From contig CAVZTX010000011.1 of NCBI GenBank assembly GCA_963778375.1, forward strand, positions 310,001 through 374,000: a stretch of DNA of 64,000 nt, read 5' to 3'. Position numbers and translations under genes: made by a program. A model generated the notes under the pieces. That model had not been told where the DNA came from. It was given only the letters and a program-made list of their open reading frames with translations, and did no database searches. Below are positions 34,428 through 42,247 of this stretch, in pieces (position 1 is the stretch's first letter; every line of letters begins with the position of its first letter). This stretch comes from CAVZTX01 sp963778375. Lineage in GTDB: Bacteria; Chloroflexota; Ktedonobacteria; Ktedonobacterales; Ktedonobacteraceae.

Positions 34428-35105
34428 ATGCGTATCCTGATTGTTGAAGATGATCCTCATTTAGGAGCTAGCCTGAGGAAAGGTCTAGGGGCCAATAAGT
34501 ATGCTGTTGACCTCGTGACCGATGGGCAAGGAGCTCTCTCAATGGGTCTGGCGATACCATACGATCTGATCATTCTCGACATTTTACTCCCTCAGCTCAG
34601 CGGTTTTGAAGTGTGCGCTCAACTACGCAGTCAAGGACGAACCATGCCTATTCTGCTGCTGACAGCGTTGGGCGAAGTTGAACAGCGCGTCAAGGGTCTG
34701 GACCTGGGAGCAGATGACTATCTGATAAAACCTTTCGCCTTCCGTGAGCTGGAGGCACGAGTACGCGCTCTACTACGCCGCGAAAGTTCATCCAAGACGG
34801 TAGAATTGCGTTTTATGGATATCATCCTGAACACGCATACACAAGAGGTGCAGAGGGGAGACCGCGCCATTTCCTTGTGCAGCAAGGAATATAGACTACT
34901 AGAGTTTTTAATGCGCCACCCGCATCACGTATTGAGCCGTTTAAATATCGCTGAACATGTTTGGGATTATGATGCTGAGCATCTTTCCAATGTTATCGAT
35001 GTGCACATATATAGTTTGAGGCGGAAGCTCTGCGAGCAAAACGAGCCAAATGTCATTCACACAATCCGCAATGCAGGATATCAATTGAAGGAACCTCAAG
35101 CATGA
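34428..35105 (+). CDS. OmpR-family response regulator
   Basis: The 225-residue protein begins MRILIVEDDPHLG; upstream in-frame starts at 34392 (TTG) and 34407 exist, but this start matches the family. The receiver has the acidic pair in EDD, phospho-acceptor Asp in LIILDILLP (Asp51 region), Thr in LLLTALGE and Lys in LIKPFAF. The C-terminal winged helix reads LCSKEYRLLEFLMRHP and DVHIYSLRRKL. Its end overlaps the histidine kinase start by 4 bases. It probably controls genes nearby, and the fifth sulfotransferase lies directly downstream of the pair. Confidence 0.93.
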   Translation: MRILIVEDDPHLGASLRKGLGANKYAVDLVTDGQGALSMGLAIPYDLIILDILLPQLSGFEVCAQLRSQGRTMPILLLTALGEVEQRVKGLDLGADDYLIKPFAFRELEARVRALLRRESSSKTVELRFMDIILNTHTQEVQRGDRAISLCSKEYRLLEFLMRHPHHVLSRLNIAEHVWDYDAEHLSNVIDVHIYSLRRKLCEQNEPNVIHTIRNAGYQLKEPQA

Positions 35106-36592
35106 TAAATCGATTGCGAAGCATTTGGCCACCTGGGATTCGTATGCAACTGATGTTCTGGTACACCGGCATCTTTGCGCTGCTCCTGCTTACTTTTAGC
35201 ATTATCTTCTACCTGGCGCTAGAGGATGCATTGCAATCGGATGTTGATACTGACTTGCAACTGCGTATACAGCAGATTGCAGTAGGCATCACCAATGAAA
35301 ACGGTACGACCAGCATTGAAGAGATATTGGAAGATGTACCAAAGTTGGATCCAGCCGTGCTAGGGAACATTCCTATAAGTGTATCAAATCAAGAAAGTCA
35401 ACTTCAAACTCAGTCCTATATGAACTTTCGCTCGTTTGTGCAAATCCTGGACGTAAAAGGGAAAATAATCTATGCCACGCCTAACTCTCAGGCTATTCCT
35501 ACGCCCTCTGCAAGCGTAACTGAAGCGTTGCATGGTGTTGTTTGGAAAGGCACAATCACTACATTTAACGGACAGACAATGCGTTTATATAGTGCACGAC
35601 TCATCTACAAAGGAGCGCTTTTTGGCGTCATCCAGGTTGGCGAGTCGCTGGCTTACTTGCATGCCATTCTACACAACATCGTCGTGAAATTGCTCCTGAT
35701 CGCTCCTTTCATGCTGCTCTGCGGTGCTATTGGCAGCTACTGGCTTGCAAGGCGAGCCTTTGTACCGATCCGCCACCTGACAGACATCGCTCAAGATATT
35801 AGTGCCGGGGATCTGGATCGCCGTGTCCCAATACCTCGGCCACGTGATGAGGTACACCAACTCGCTCTGACTTTCAATTCGATGATCGGACGGCTTGATC
35901 AGACTTTTCTGCAACAGCGCCGCTTTGTGGCGGATGCTTCACACGAGTTGCGTACGCCTGTTGCCGCGATACGTAGCATGACGGATGTGGCATTGGCACA
36001 ATCCAACAATTTAGAGGAATGTATCTCCGTCATGCATGATGTAAATACGGAAGCTGAGCGCCTGGGCTGGCTCATCCAGAATCTGCTAACCTTGGCACGG
36101 TCAGACGAAGGACAGGTACTACTTGACCACGAGTTCGTACGGCTTGATCTGCTAGTCTGTGATGTGGTTGCCACGCTCGAAGCGTTAGCAGTTGAACGAG
36201 AAATTACGCTGCAAATAGAAAATTTAGAGCCAGTCACTGTACAAGGTGATACCTCGCGGCTCATCCAGTGTGTCATGAATCTCCTTGATAATGCACTTAT
36301 CTACACCGATGCAGGAGGGAAGGTTACTATCCAGAGTGAGATCAAAGGGAATTGGGGTTGCATCGCAATTAAGGACACAGGTATTGGAATTGCACCGGAG
36401 GATCTTCCTCATATCTTTGAGCGTTTCTACCGAACTGATCCTGCGCGTTCGCAGATAAGGGGAGGTAGCGGCTTAGGGCTTTCTATTGTCGATTGGATCG
36501 TACATGCACATGGGGGTTCTATGCGTGTCGAAAGTCAACTAGGGCATGGGTCGACTTTCACTATGATCCTGCCACTAGCCGACCCCTTCTGA
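35102..36592 (+). CDS. Sensor histidine kinase
   Basis: The 496-residue protein has membrane helix 1 near residues 15-40, an extracytoplasmic sensor of about 150 residues (QIAVGITNENGTTSIEEIL to LIYKGALFGVIQVG), membrane helix 2 near 195-215, a HAMP domain (FVPIRHLTDIAQDISAGDL), the dimerisation H-box FVADASHELRTPVAAIRSM, N-box QCVMNLLDNALIY, G1 IKDTGIGIAPEDL, F-box FERFYR and G2 GGSGLGLSIV. This is a complete, canonical HisKA kinase. The stimulus is unknown; the sensor has no recognised fold. Confidence 0.93.
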   Translation: MINRLRSIWPPGIRMQLMFWYTGIFALLLLTFSIIFYLALEDALQSDVDTDLQLRIQQIAVGITNENGTTSIEEILEDVPKLDPAVLGNIPISVSNQESQLQTQSYMNFRSFVQILDVKGKIIYATPNSQAIPTPSASVTEALHGVVWKGTITTFNGQTMRLYSARLIYKGALFGVIQVGESLAYLHAILHNIVVKLLLIAPFMLLCGAIGSYWLARRAFVPIRHLTDIAQDISAGDLDRRVPIPRPRDEVHQLALTFNSMIGRLDQTFLQQRRFVADASHELRTPVAAIRSMTDVALAQSNNLEECISVMHDVNTEAERLGWLIQNLLTLARSDEGQVLLDHEFVRLDLLVCDVVATLEALAVEREITLQIENLEPVTVQGDTSRLIQCVMNLLDNALIYTDAGGKVTIQSEIKGNWGCIAIKDTGIGIAPEDLPHIFERFYRTDPARSQIRGGSGLGLSIVDWIVHAHGGSMRVESQLGHGSTFTMILPLADPF

Positions 36593-36736
36593 ATTGCGAG
36601 TGGCTGAGCACTCGCAGGGATGCCCTAATCGGCCCCTGAAATCACTGCCATGATACGGTTCCAATACTGAATTTGTGGAACCATCAAGAACCTGATCGCT
36701 GATTGTACCAACGATTTAGAACTAATTTGGATGAAA

Positions 36737-36796
36737 GGAGCGTAGCGCGTCAATACATGCCTATGTATTGATACAGAAGCATAGCGTTACACTTAA
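36737..36796 (+). promoter_or_regulatory. Split ribosome-binding site of sulfotransferase copy 5
   Basis: GGAG at 36737-36740 is 56 nt from ATG 36797. GTAGCG (36742-36747) pairs with CGTTAC (36785-36790) with one G-U, and inside it TCAATACAT (36750-36758) pairs with ATGTATTGA (36763-36771). Closing the outer stem leaves C plus ACTTAA, 7 nt, between GGAG and AUG. An in-frame TAG at 36743 excludes a nearer start. Confidence 0.5.
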
Positions 36797-37762
36797 ATGG
36801 CAATGGATTTTTCTCTTCCTACCACTAAGTCCAGTGACTTACAGCAGCCCATAAATTCTCCACCTCGCGGCTCATCAGCTTCTACTCCGCCAGTACTCCA
36901 AGGACAGAAAGATAGCCCAACTCTCTTACTAGAGAAACTTTATAGAGGACTGACTTCCCCAACCCGGCTCTTACCTGACTTTCTGATCATTGGCGCGCAA
37001 AAAGGTGGCACCACCTCCCTCTATAACTATTTGCAAGCCCACCCGTGCATCGCACCTGCTGAGAGAAAGGAAGTGCATTTTTTTGATAGACGATCAAATC
37101 TGAACAAGGGTCTAACCTGGTACCGGGGACACTTTCCTGCCTGGGTCGAAAAGTATTATGTCCAGCACTTCCGTCAGCAGGCCTTTTTGACAGGAGAAGC
37201 TACGCCTGAGTACCTGTTTCTTCCACACATTCCATCTAAAGTGGTCAAGGTACTGCCGCATGTCAAACTCATTATCTTGTTACGTAACCCGGTCAATCGC
37301 GCCTATTCCCAATATCAGCATGCAGTGGTACAAGGGCACGAAACACGCTCGTTTGAAGAGGCGATCAACGCTCAGGAGGCCTGCCTCACCGAGGAACAAG
37401 CCAATCTCCTGCAAGATGAAGATTATGAACGTTACACCTATATGCAACACTGTTACCTGCTGCGAAGCATTTACATCGACCAATTACAGAGGTGGATGCA
37501 TCTATTTCCCCGGGAGCAGTTCCTGATCCTCAAGAGCGAAGCGTTGTATGCAGATCCCGCCGCCATCCTCAAACAAGTTCTGGACTTTCTAGACGTACCT
37601 ACGTCCGAAATTCAACTCAGGAAAAGCAATTACAAGCCATATTATGCCAACCACTATTCTGAGATGGATACAGGCCTGCGCAAGCGCTTGATCACATTCT
37701 TCGAACCGTATAATGCTCGCCTCTACGATTTTCTGGGCGTCGATTTCGGTTGGAATCGGTAA
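36797..37762 (+). CDS. PAPS-dependent sulfotransferase, copy 5 (unlinked)
   Basis: The 321-residue paralogue of the 11.7-15.6 kb array has FLIIGAQKGGTTSLYNYL as the donor loop (with the Lys that the tandem copies replace by Arg), EVHFFDRRS, TGEATPEYLFLPHIP, LLRNPVNRAYSQY and ends NARLYDFLGVDFGWNR. The N-terminal 45 residues are Ser/Pro-rich. It is about 21 kb from the array, 204 bp downstream of a two-component system, and has the same unusual SD arrangement as copies 2 and 3. It may modify the same glycan at a different position or under different control (inference). Confidence 0.87.
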   Translation: MAMDFSLPTTKSSDLQQPINSPPRGSSASTPPVLQGQKDSPTLLLEKLYRGLTSPTRLLPDFLIIGAQKGGTTSLYNYLQAHPCIAPAERKEVHFFDRRSNLNKGLTWYRGHFPAWVEKYYVQHFRQQAFLTGEATPEYLFLPHIPSKVVKVLPHVKLIILLRNPVNRAYSQYQHAVVQGHETRSFEEAINAQEACLTEEQANLLQDEDYERYTYMQHCYLLRSIYIDQLQRWMHLFPREQFLILKSEALYADPAAILKQVLDFLDVPTSEIQLRKSNYKPYYANHYSEMDTGLRKRLITFFEPYNARLYDFLGVDFGWNR

Positions 37763-37933
37763 TACTGGGATAACTTTTTTCATCCTACTACTTTCCATTT
37801 CTCTGATGGCTTTTTCATGCCTATTTCATCCTCAAGTAGTATGCTAGGGTCGGTTACATCTTGTCCGTTCCTTCGTATCCCTCCTGATCACATAGCTTTC
37901 CCGCATCGATGAAGAACATCGTCTTGTTTCACT

Positions 37934-37962
37934 TGCCCCATAGCCTCATGTTTGTTATACTG
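37934..37962 (+). promoter_or_regulatory. Candidate promoter of murT-gatD
   Basis: TTGCCC (37934-37939), 17-base spacer, TATACT (37957-37962). This lies about 40 bp upstream of ATG 38007. Confidence 0.45.
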
Positions 37963-38006
37963 CACCCAATGCAAAAGCACTTTAGAAATGAAGGTTCTTA
38001 AAAATC

Positions 38007-39452
38007 ATGGTAAAAGAAGATACACATAATAATCATCATAGCGAACCATCGAGATTGGAGCGAGCACGCCTTGCACTTGCGATTTCCGCGGGCAAGCTGG
38101 CAGGGGCATCTGGCCGCTTCCTGCGTATCGGCGGTGGTACAAGTTTACCAGGCATGATCGCACGTCGTATTGATCCCAACGTCCTCAAGTCGGTGATTGG
38201 AGCGAGCAAGGCTAAGAAAATAGTCATTACTGGCAGCAATGGTAAAACCACAACCGCTCGTATGACTTCCGCTATTGCTAATAATGACGGTAGGCGTGTC
38301 TCGCATAACCGCACCGGCTCTAACATGTTGCAAGGTGTTACTTCTGTTGCGGTCAACTCTGCCAGCGTGTTCGGACGGCTAGATAGCGATCTACTGCTCT
38401 TTGAAATCGACGAAGGGACGATGCCTCTGGCAGTGCCGGAAATCCAACCCGATGTCGTCGTGATTACCAATATCTTCCGAGACCAGTTGGACCGCTACGG
38501 TGAACTCTATTCGGTGGCTAAAGCGCTCGATAAGGTGCTGGAAGATTTACCGGAAACAGCTACCATTCTCCTGAACGGCAATGATCCTCAAGTCGCCAAC
38601 TTCGGACAGAACGCGAAAGCCAAACGCCTGTTCTTCGGCCTGGAAACTACAGAGGTCGGGATGCCCGTTCCTGAGCAATCTGCCGACATTATTCGCTGCA
38701 TCCACTGTCAGGAAGACCTGCTCTACGAAGTCGCCTACATGTCCCATCTGGGCATCTATCGCTGTCCCAATTGCGGATATACTCTACCGAAACTAGATAT
38801 TGCCGCAACCTCGGTCAAGCTGGCCGAAGATGGCGAAGGTCTCACACACGTTGACTTGCGCACCCCGCAAGGTGACATCGCACTGGACATCCCACTCCCC
38901 GGCCTGCACAACGTCTACAATGCAGCGGCTGCCATCGGCGCTAGCCTGGCGGCAGGTCTTGATCTACAGAAAATGCCATCAGCCCTTACCAACATCCGTC
39001 CCGCCTTTGGACGTCTGGAAAAGATTCAGGCAGGCGACAAGACGATCTACCTGTCCTTTGTGAAAAATCCCACCTCGTTCAATCTCATGTTGCGCCTCAT
39101 CGCGCAGCATCCCGGTCCAAAACACATGCTCATTGTCGCAAGCAGAACAGTTGTAGATGGAGAGGATTTTGCCTGGCTGTGGGATGTGGATATCGAGGGC
39201 ATTGGCAAAGATATCCAGGACGTCGTCTGTAGCGGCAACAAGGCAGAAGAACTCGCCATGCGTCTGAAATACGCCGATGTCCCCGTTGATAAGATCAGCA
39301 TCATCCATGAGCGTGAGGCAGGCCTCGATGACGCCCTCAAGAATGCAGGCCCCGGTGGCAAACTCTACATCATGGCAAGCTATACACCAACCCACGAACT
39401 GCGACGTATCATGCAAAAGCGCGGCTGGGTGAAGCACTTCTGGGAAGAATAA
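38007..39452 (+). CDS. murT: MurT, lipid II isoglutaminyl synthase Mur-ligase subunit
   Basis: The 481-residue protein has the Mur ligase P-loop ITGSNGKTTTARM (near residue 74), NRTGSNMLQGV, DEGTMPLAVPEIQPD, NIFRDQLDRYGE and a four-Cys zinc ribbon (CIHC, then CPNC). The C-terminal DUF1727 region (AFGRLEKIQAGDKTIYLSFVKNPTSFN) is diagnostic of MurT. With GatD it amidates the alpha-carboxyl of D-Glu in lipid II, using glutamine-derived ammonia and ATP at the inner face of the membrane. gatD follows after 71 bases that contain a dispersed hairpin repeat. Confidence 0.93.
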   Translation: MVKEDTHNNHHSEPSRLERARLALAISAGKLAGASGRFLRIGGGTSLPGMIARRIDPNVLKSVIGASKAKKIVITGSNGKTTTARMTSAIANNDGRRVSHNRTGSNMLQGVTSVAVNSASVFGRLDSDLLLFEIDEGTMPLAVPEIQPDVVVITNIFRDQLDRYGELYSVAKALDKVLEDLPETATILLNGNDPQVANFGQNAKAKRLFFGLETTEVGMPVPEQSADIIRCIHCQEDLLYEVAYMSHLGIYRCPNCGYTLPKLDIAATSVKLAEDGEGLTHVDLRTPQGDIALDIPLPGLHNVYNAAAAIGASLAAGLDLQKMPSALTNIRPAFGRLEKIQAGDKTIYLSFVKNPTSFNLMLRLIAQHPGPKHMLIVASRTVVDGEDFAWLWDVDIEGIGKDIQDVVCSGNKAEELAMRLKYADVPVDKISIIHEREAGLDDALKNAGPGGKLYIMASYTPTHELRRIMQKRGWVKHFWEE

Positions 39453-39461
39453 TACTATCCT

Positions 39462-39500
39462 CCTGTAGGGACAGTGCCTTGTGCCTGTCCGAGCGAAGGA
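39462..39500 (+). repeat. Dispersed hairpin repeat, GTAGGGRCAGTGCC type
   Basis: The copy between murT and gatD has arms GGACAG/CTGTCC, where the other copies have GGGCAG/CTGCCC. The two arms have changed together, so base pairing is kept. The tail GAGCGAAGGA matches the tail at 58678. Confidence 0.75.
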
Positions 39501-39523
39501 ATAACATAAGAGGACAATATAAA

Positions 39524-40346
39524 ATGAACGAACAAGTCAAAGATACCGGTATGGTCTTGAAAATCGGTCACCTCTACCCCACCCTCATGAGCGTGGCCGC
39601 CGACCGTGGCAACCTCTTTTCCATCGAGAAACGCTGCCAGTGGCGCGGCATTAAAACCGAGGTAGATCAGATTTTTGTCAAACAGACACCCGACTTCACC
39701 AAATACGACTATGATCCTTTTTCACGGTGGTGCAGACCGCGAGATGGAACTCGCCTCACGTGATATCCAGGCCAAAGTTCCCTCCCTGAAGGAGGCAGTA
39801 GAGTCAAACTCGGTAGTGCTGAGCGTATGTGCCGGGTTCCAGTTGCTTGGGCACTATTACAAACCGTTTCAGGGACCCGAACTGAAAGGTGCGGGCCTGC
39901 TCGACCTCCATACTGAGGGCGGCAGCACGCGCTTCATGACCCATATGGCCTTGGAGTTTGCCGTCGATCTGGAACAAACAGAGAACCAGCGCGGCAAAAA
40001 GGTGCTCGTCGGCTACGAAAACCATAGTGGCCGCACCTACTTGGGACCAAACGCAAAGCCTTTGGGAAAAGTCCTCGCGGGTTGGGGAAATAACGGCAAA
40101 GACGGATTTGAAGGAGCCAACTATAAATATATCTTCGGCACCTATCTGCATGGGCCGGTGCTACCGAAAAATCCCTGGTTCACTGATCTGCTTATCCAGC
40201 TTGCCCTGGAACGTCGTTACGGGAAAGTCGAATTAGCCCCCCTGGATGATTCTACAGAAAACGCCGCCCATGATGCTGCCTTGAAGCTGGCTATGGAGTT
40301 CAAAGGCACAATGTCGGCTATAGAAGCAACACCGTGGAAGAGATAG
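39524..40346 (+). pseudogene. gatD: GatD, glutamine amidotransferase subunit of lipid II isoglutaminyl synthase (frameshifted)
   Basis: From ATG 39524 the frame reads MVLKIGHLYPTLMSVAADRG and IEKRCQWRGIKTEVDQIFV, the start of GatD, and at about 39711-39723 breaks. The frame one base later continues LFHGGADREMELASRDIQ, SVCAGFQLLGHYY (nucleophile Cys), VGYENHSGRTYLG and GTYLHGPVLPKNPW (catalytic His) to the TAG at 40346. The shift lies in GATCCTTTTT, so one extra C or T, or a loss of 5 bases between GATC repeats, would explain it. GatD supplies ammonia to MurT. Because the pair is usually needed, a sequencing error is a serious possibility; the catalytic residues are all still encoded. Confidence 0.85.
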
Positions 40347-40351
40347 TCCCG

Positions 40352-41285
40352 ATGGGAGCCCAACAATCGGCGGTGAGCAACCCGGCTTGTCCTCCTGTAG
40401 GGGCAGTGCCTTGCGCCTGCCCTCGCCAAGGATCTCTTTGCTCGGCAAAGAAGCGCCCTCCCTACATCAAGCTAGCGTTCCTGCTCTGCATCATTATCTT
40501 CCCGCTGCTCGCTTGCAGTGTAAGTTTCTCTCCGGCGGCTAACAGTACATCTGGCCCTTCAACAAATGGCGCTTTAGGTACGCCAACACCAGCACTGAAT
40601 GTGTGGAGCAACGGAGGACCTGGGGTTGAGATTCGCTACGAAGATTGGAAAAGTCCAGGTGGGGCAGAAGATACTGTAACGATTGTGCGCTTTGACCTCC
40701 ATCAAATTAATCTGAGCATCGGCTACCAGCCTACTCAACCACTATTGATGAGTGCTTGGATGCAACAACAGAAGGCTCTAGCCATCATCAATGGCGGATA
40801 CTTCGACCAAAATGATAATGCCACCGCTCTCGTCGTTTCCAACGGACAGGCGTCCGGGACCTCCTATAATGGGTTCGGTGGCATGCTTTCGGTTGAATGC
40901 GCAAGGCAATATTAGCCTGCGTTCATTGCACCAGCAGCCCTATAATCCAGGCAGCGAACAACTGCAGCAGGCTACGCAATCCTCACCCATGCTTGTGCTA
41001 CCAGGCGGACAACGCGCAGACTTTGACGCCGACGCCTCTAGCTCCCGCCGCAGTGTCGTAGCAATGGATAAGCAGGGTCGTCTATTGTTCATCATCAGCC
41101 CAGACCCAACATTCTCACTCGATGAGATAGCCGATCAGCTTGTCAACTCTGACCTCTCCATCAACCTGGCGCTCAACCTGGATGGAGGGGCCTCCACCGC
41201 CCTGTACGTGAACTCCGGCAGCCAGCACGTTGCGATTGACTCGCTGGCTAAACTGCCCATTGTGATTATTGTGAAGGCAAAGTAA
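40352..41285 (+). pseudogene. Phosphodiester glycosidase-family lipoprotein (NAGPA-like), frameshifted
   Basis: The first frame gives a signal peptide KLAFLLCIIIFPLLAC with lipobox, a Ser/Thr/Pro linker, then NGGYFDQNDNATALVVSNG and YNGFGG, the hallmark of PF09992 (NAGPA-like). At GGCATGCTTTCGG (40877-40889) the frame breaks. One base later it continues RLNAQGNISL, SSPMLVLPGGQR, DASSSRRSVVAMDKQGR and LALNLDGGASTALYV, the catalytic end. One extra T or C explains it. The N-terminal codons 40388-40432 are a dispersed repeat read as protein, and the start (ATG 40352 or GTG 40406) lies before or in it. These enzymes cleave sugar-phosphodiesters outside the membrane. Confidence 0.75.
40388..40432 (+). 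repeat. Dispersed hairpin repeat, GTAGGGGCAGTGCC type, in the 5' end of a coding region
   Basis: CCTCCTGTAGGGGCAGTGCC is followed by TTGCGCCTGCCC. GGGCAG/CTGCCC arms are kept. It is translated as part of the N-terminus of the NAGPA-like lipoprotein, since there is no start codon between it and the signal peptide. Confidence 0.7.
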
Positions 41286-41310
41286 TTGCGAGAAAAAGAG
41301 CGTGCACATT

Positions 41311-42213
41311 ATGTCAAATAAAAAGTCAGTAGCAAAACAGGTAAGTATAACTTCTCTCATTCTTGTTGGAATGACCGTTATCTTGATTCCTCTCGTGGCC
41401 CTGCCATATATTTTCTCAGTCATGCGCAAGCTACGGCACAGATCGAAGGCGGGTCGCGAGGTTTCCGCAAGTGTCTCGTCTGCTGATACGCCTCTAACAA
41501 CCTTCAATCCTCACGGCCAGCCGGGCGATCCGATTAACATTCAATTTCTTGGCACCGATGGGCAGATTGGTGCAGCTTTCGCCGCTGCTGGCTGGTATCG
41601 TGCCGATGAAATCGATTTCATCACCTCTGCACGTATCTGCGCAGACTCTGTACTTGGCCGTGCTTACTCGACCGCTCCAGTAAGTAACCTCTACCTCTAT
41701 GGACGCAAGGAAGACATGGCATTTGAACGGCCTGGTCATACCGTTCGCCAGCGCGACCACATCCGTATCTGGAATACTGGACGCAAAGGGACTGATAGGC
41801 GTCCCATATGGATTGGCAGCGTTACGAAAGATACGAAGGTGGAACTCGCCAAGACCAACCACCTGCCCACCCATCATATCTCGCCAAATGTGGACGCCGA
41901 ACGCGCTCTCGCCGTCTCCGAACTGACCCAAACAGACTTTGTCGTAGAGGAGACTACACGCCCTGGCTTTGGCAAAGTGACCCAGGGCGTGAATGGAGGT
42001 GGCGATCCTTATTTCACCGACGGGCAGGTAGCCGTGATTACTCTCGCCAATGTCTGGACACCGCCACTCGCTACACAAGTGCGTAGTCCACTTGGTTCTC
42101 GCATTGCCCAGATGTTAGTGGGTCTCGTTCGCAACCAACTGCCTAAAGCCGGGCTTGAGCATGCCTCACGCGAACAACAGCGTCTCAAGGTTAGTGATCA
42201 AGCAAGTGCGTAG
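41311..42213 (+). CDS. LssY C-terminal domain-containing membrane protein
   Basis: The 300-residue protein has one membrane helix near residues 12-35 and an outer domain with GDPINIQFLGTDGQIGAAF, AAGWYRADEI, APVSNLYLYGRKEDMAFE, RDHIRIWNTG, RPIWIGSVTKD and TDGQVAVITL. This is the pattern of the LssY_C family (PF14067), named from the Lss export proteins, without known activity. I start at ATG 41311; a GTG at 41302 is possible. It begins 26 bases after the NAGPA-like gene and probably shares a transcript with murT-gatD. Confidence 0.75.
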   Translation: MSNKKSVAKQVSITSLILVGMTVILIPLVALPYIFSVMRKLRHRSKAGREVSASVSSADTPLTTFNPHGQPGDPINIQFLGTDGQIGAAFAAAGWYRADEIDFITSARICADSVLGRAYSTAPVSNLYLYGRKEDMAFERPGHTVRQRDHIRIWNTGRKGTDRRPIWIGSVTKDTKVELAKTNHLPTHHISPNVDAERALAVSELTQTDFVVEETTRPGFGKVTQGVNGGGDPYFTDGQVAVITLANVWTPPLATQVRSPLGSRIAQMLVGLVRNQLPKAGLEHASREQQRLKVSDQASA

Positions 42214-42218
42214 GGCAC

Positions 42219-42243
42219 CAGGGCATTCTTTACGAGTGCCCTG
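42219..42243. terminator. Hairpin between convergent LssY_C and proS genes
   Basis: CAGGGCA (42219-42225) pairs with TGCCCTG (42237-42243) with an 11-base loop in a 34-base convergent gap. There is no long T-tract. Confidence 0.5.
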
Positions 42244-42247
42244 CGTT

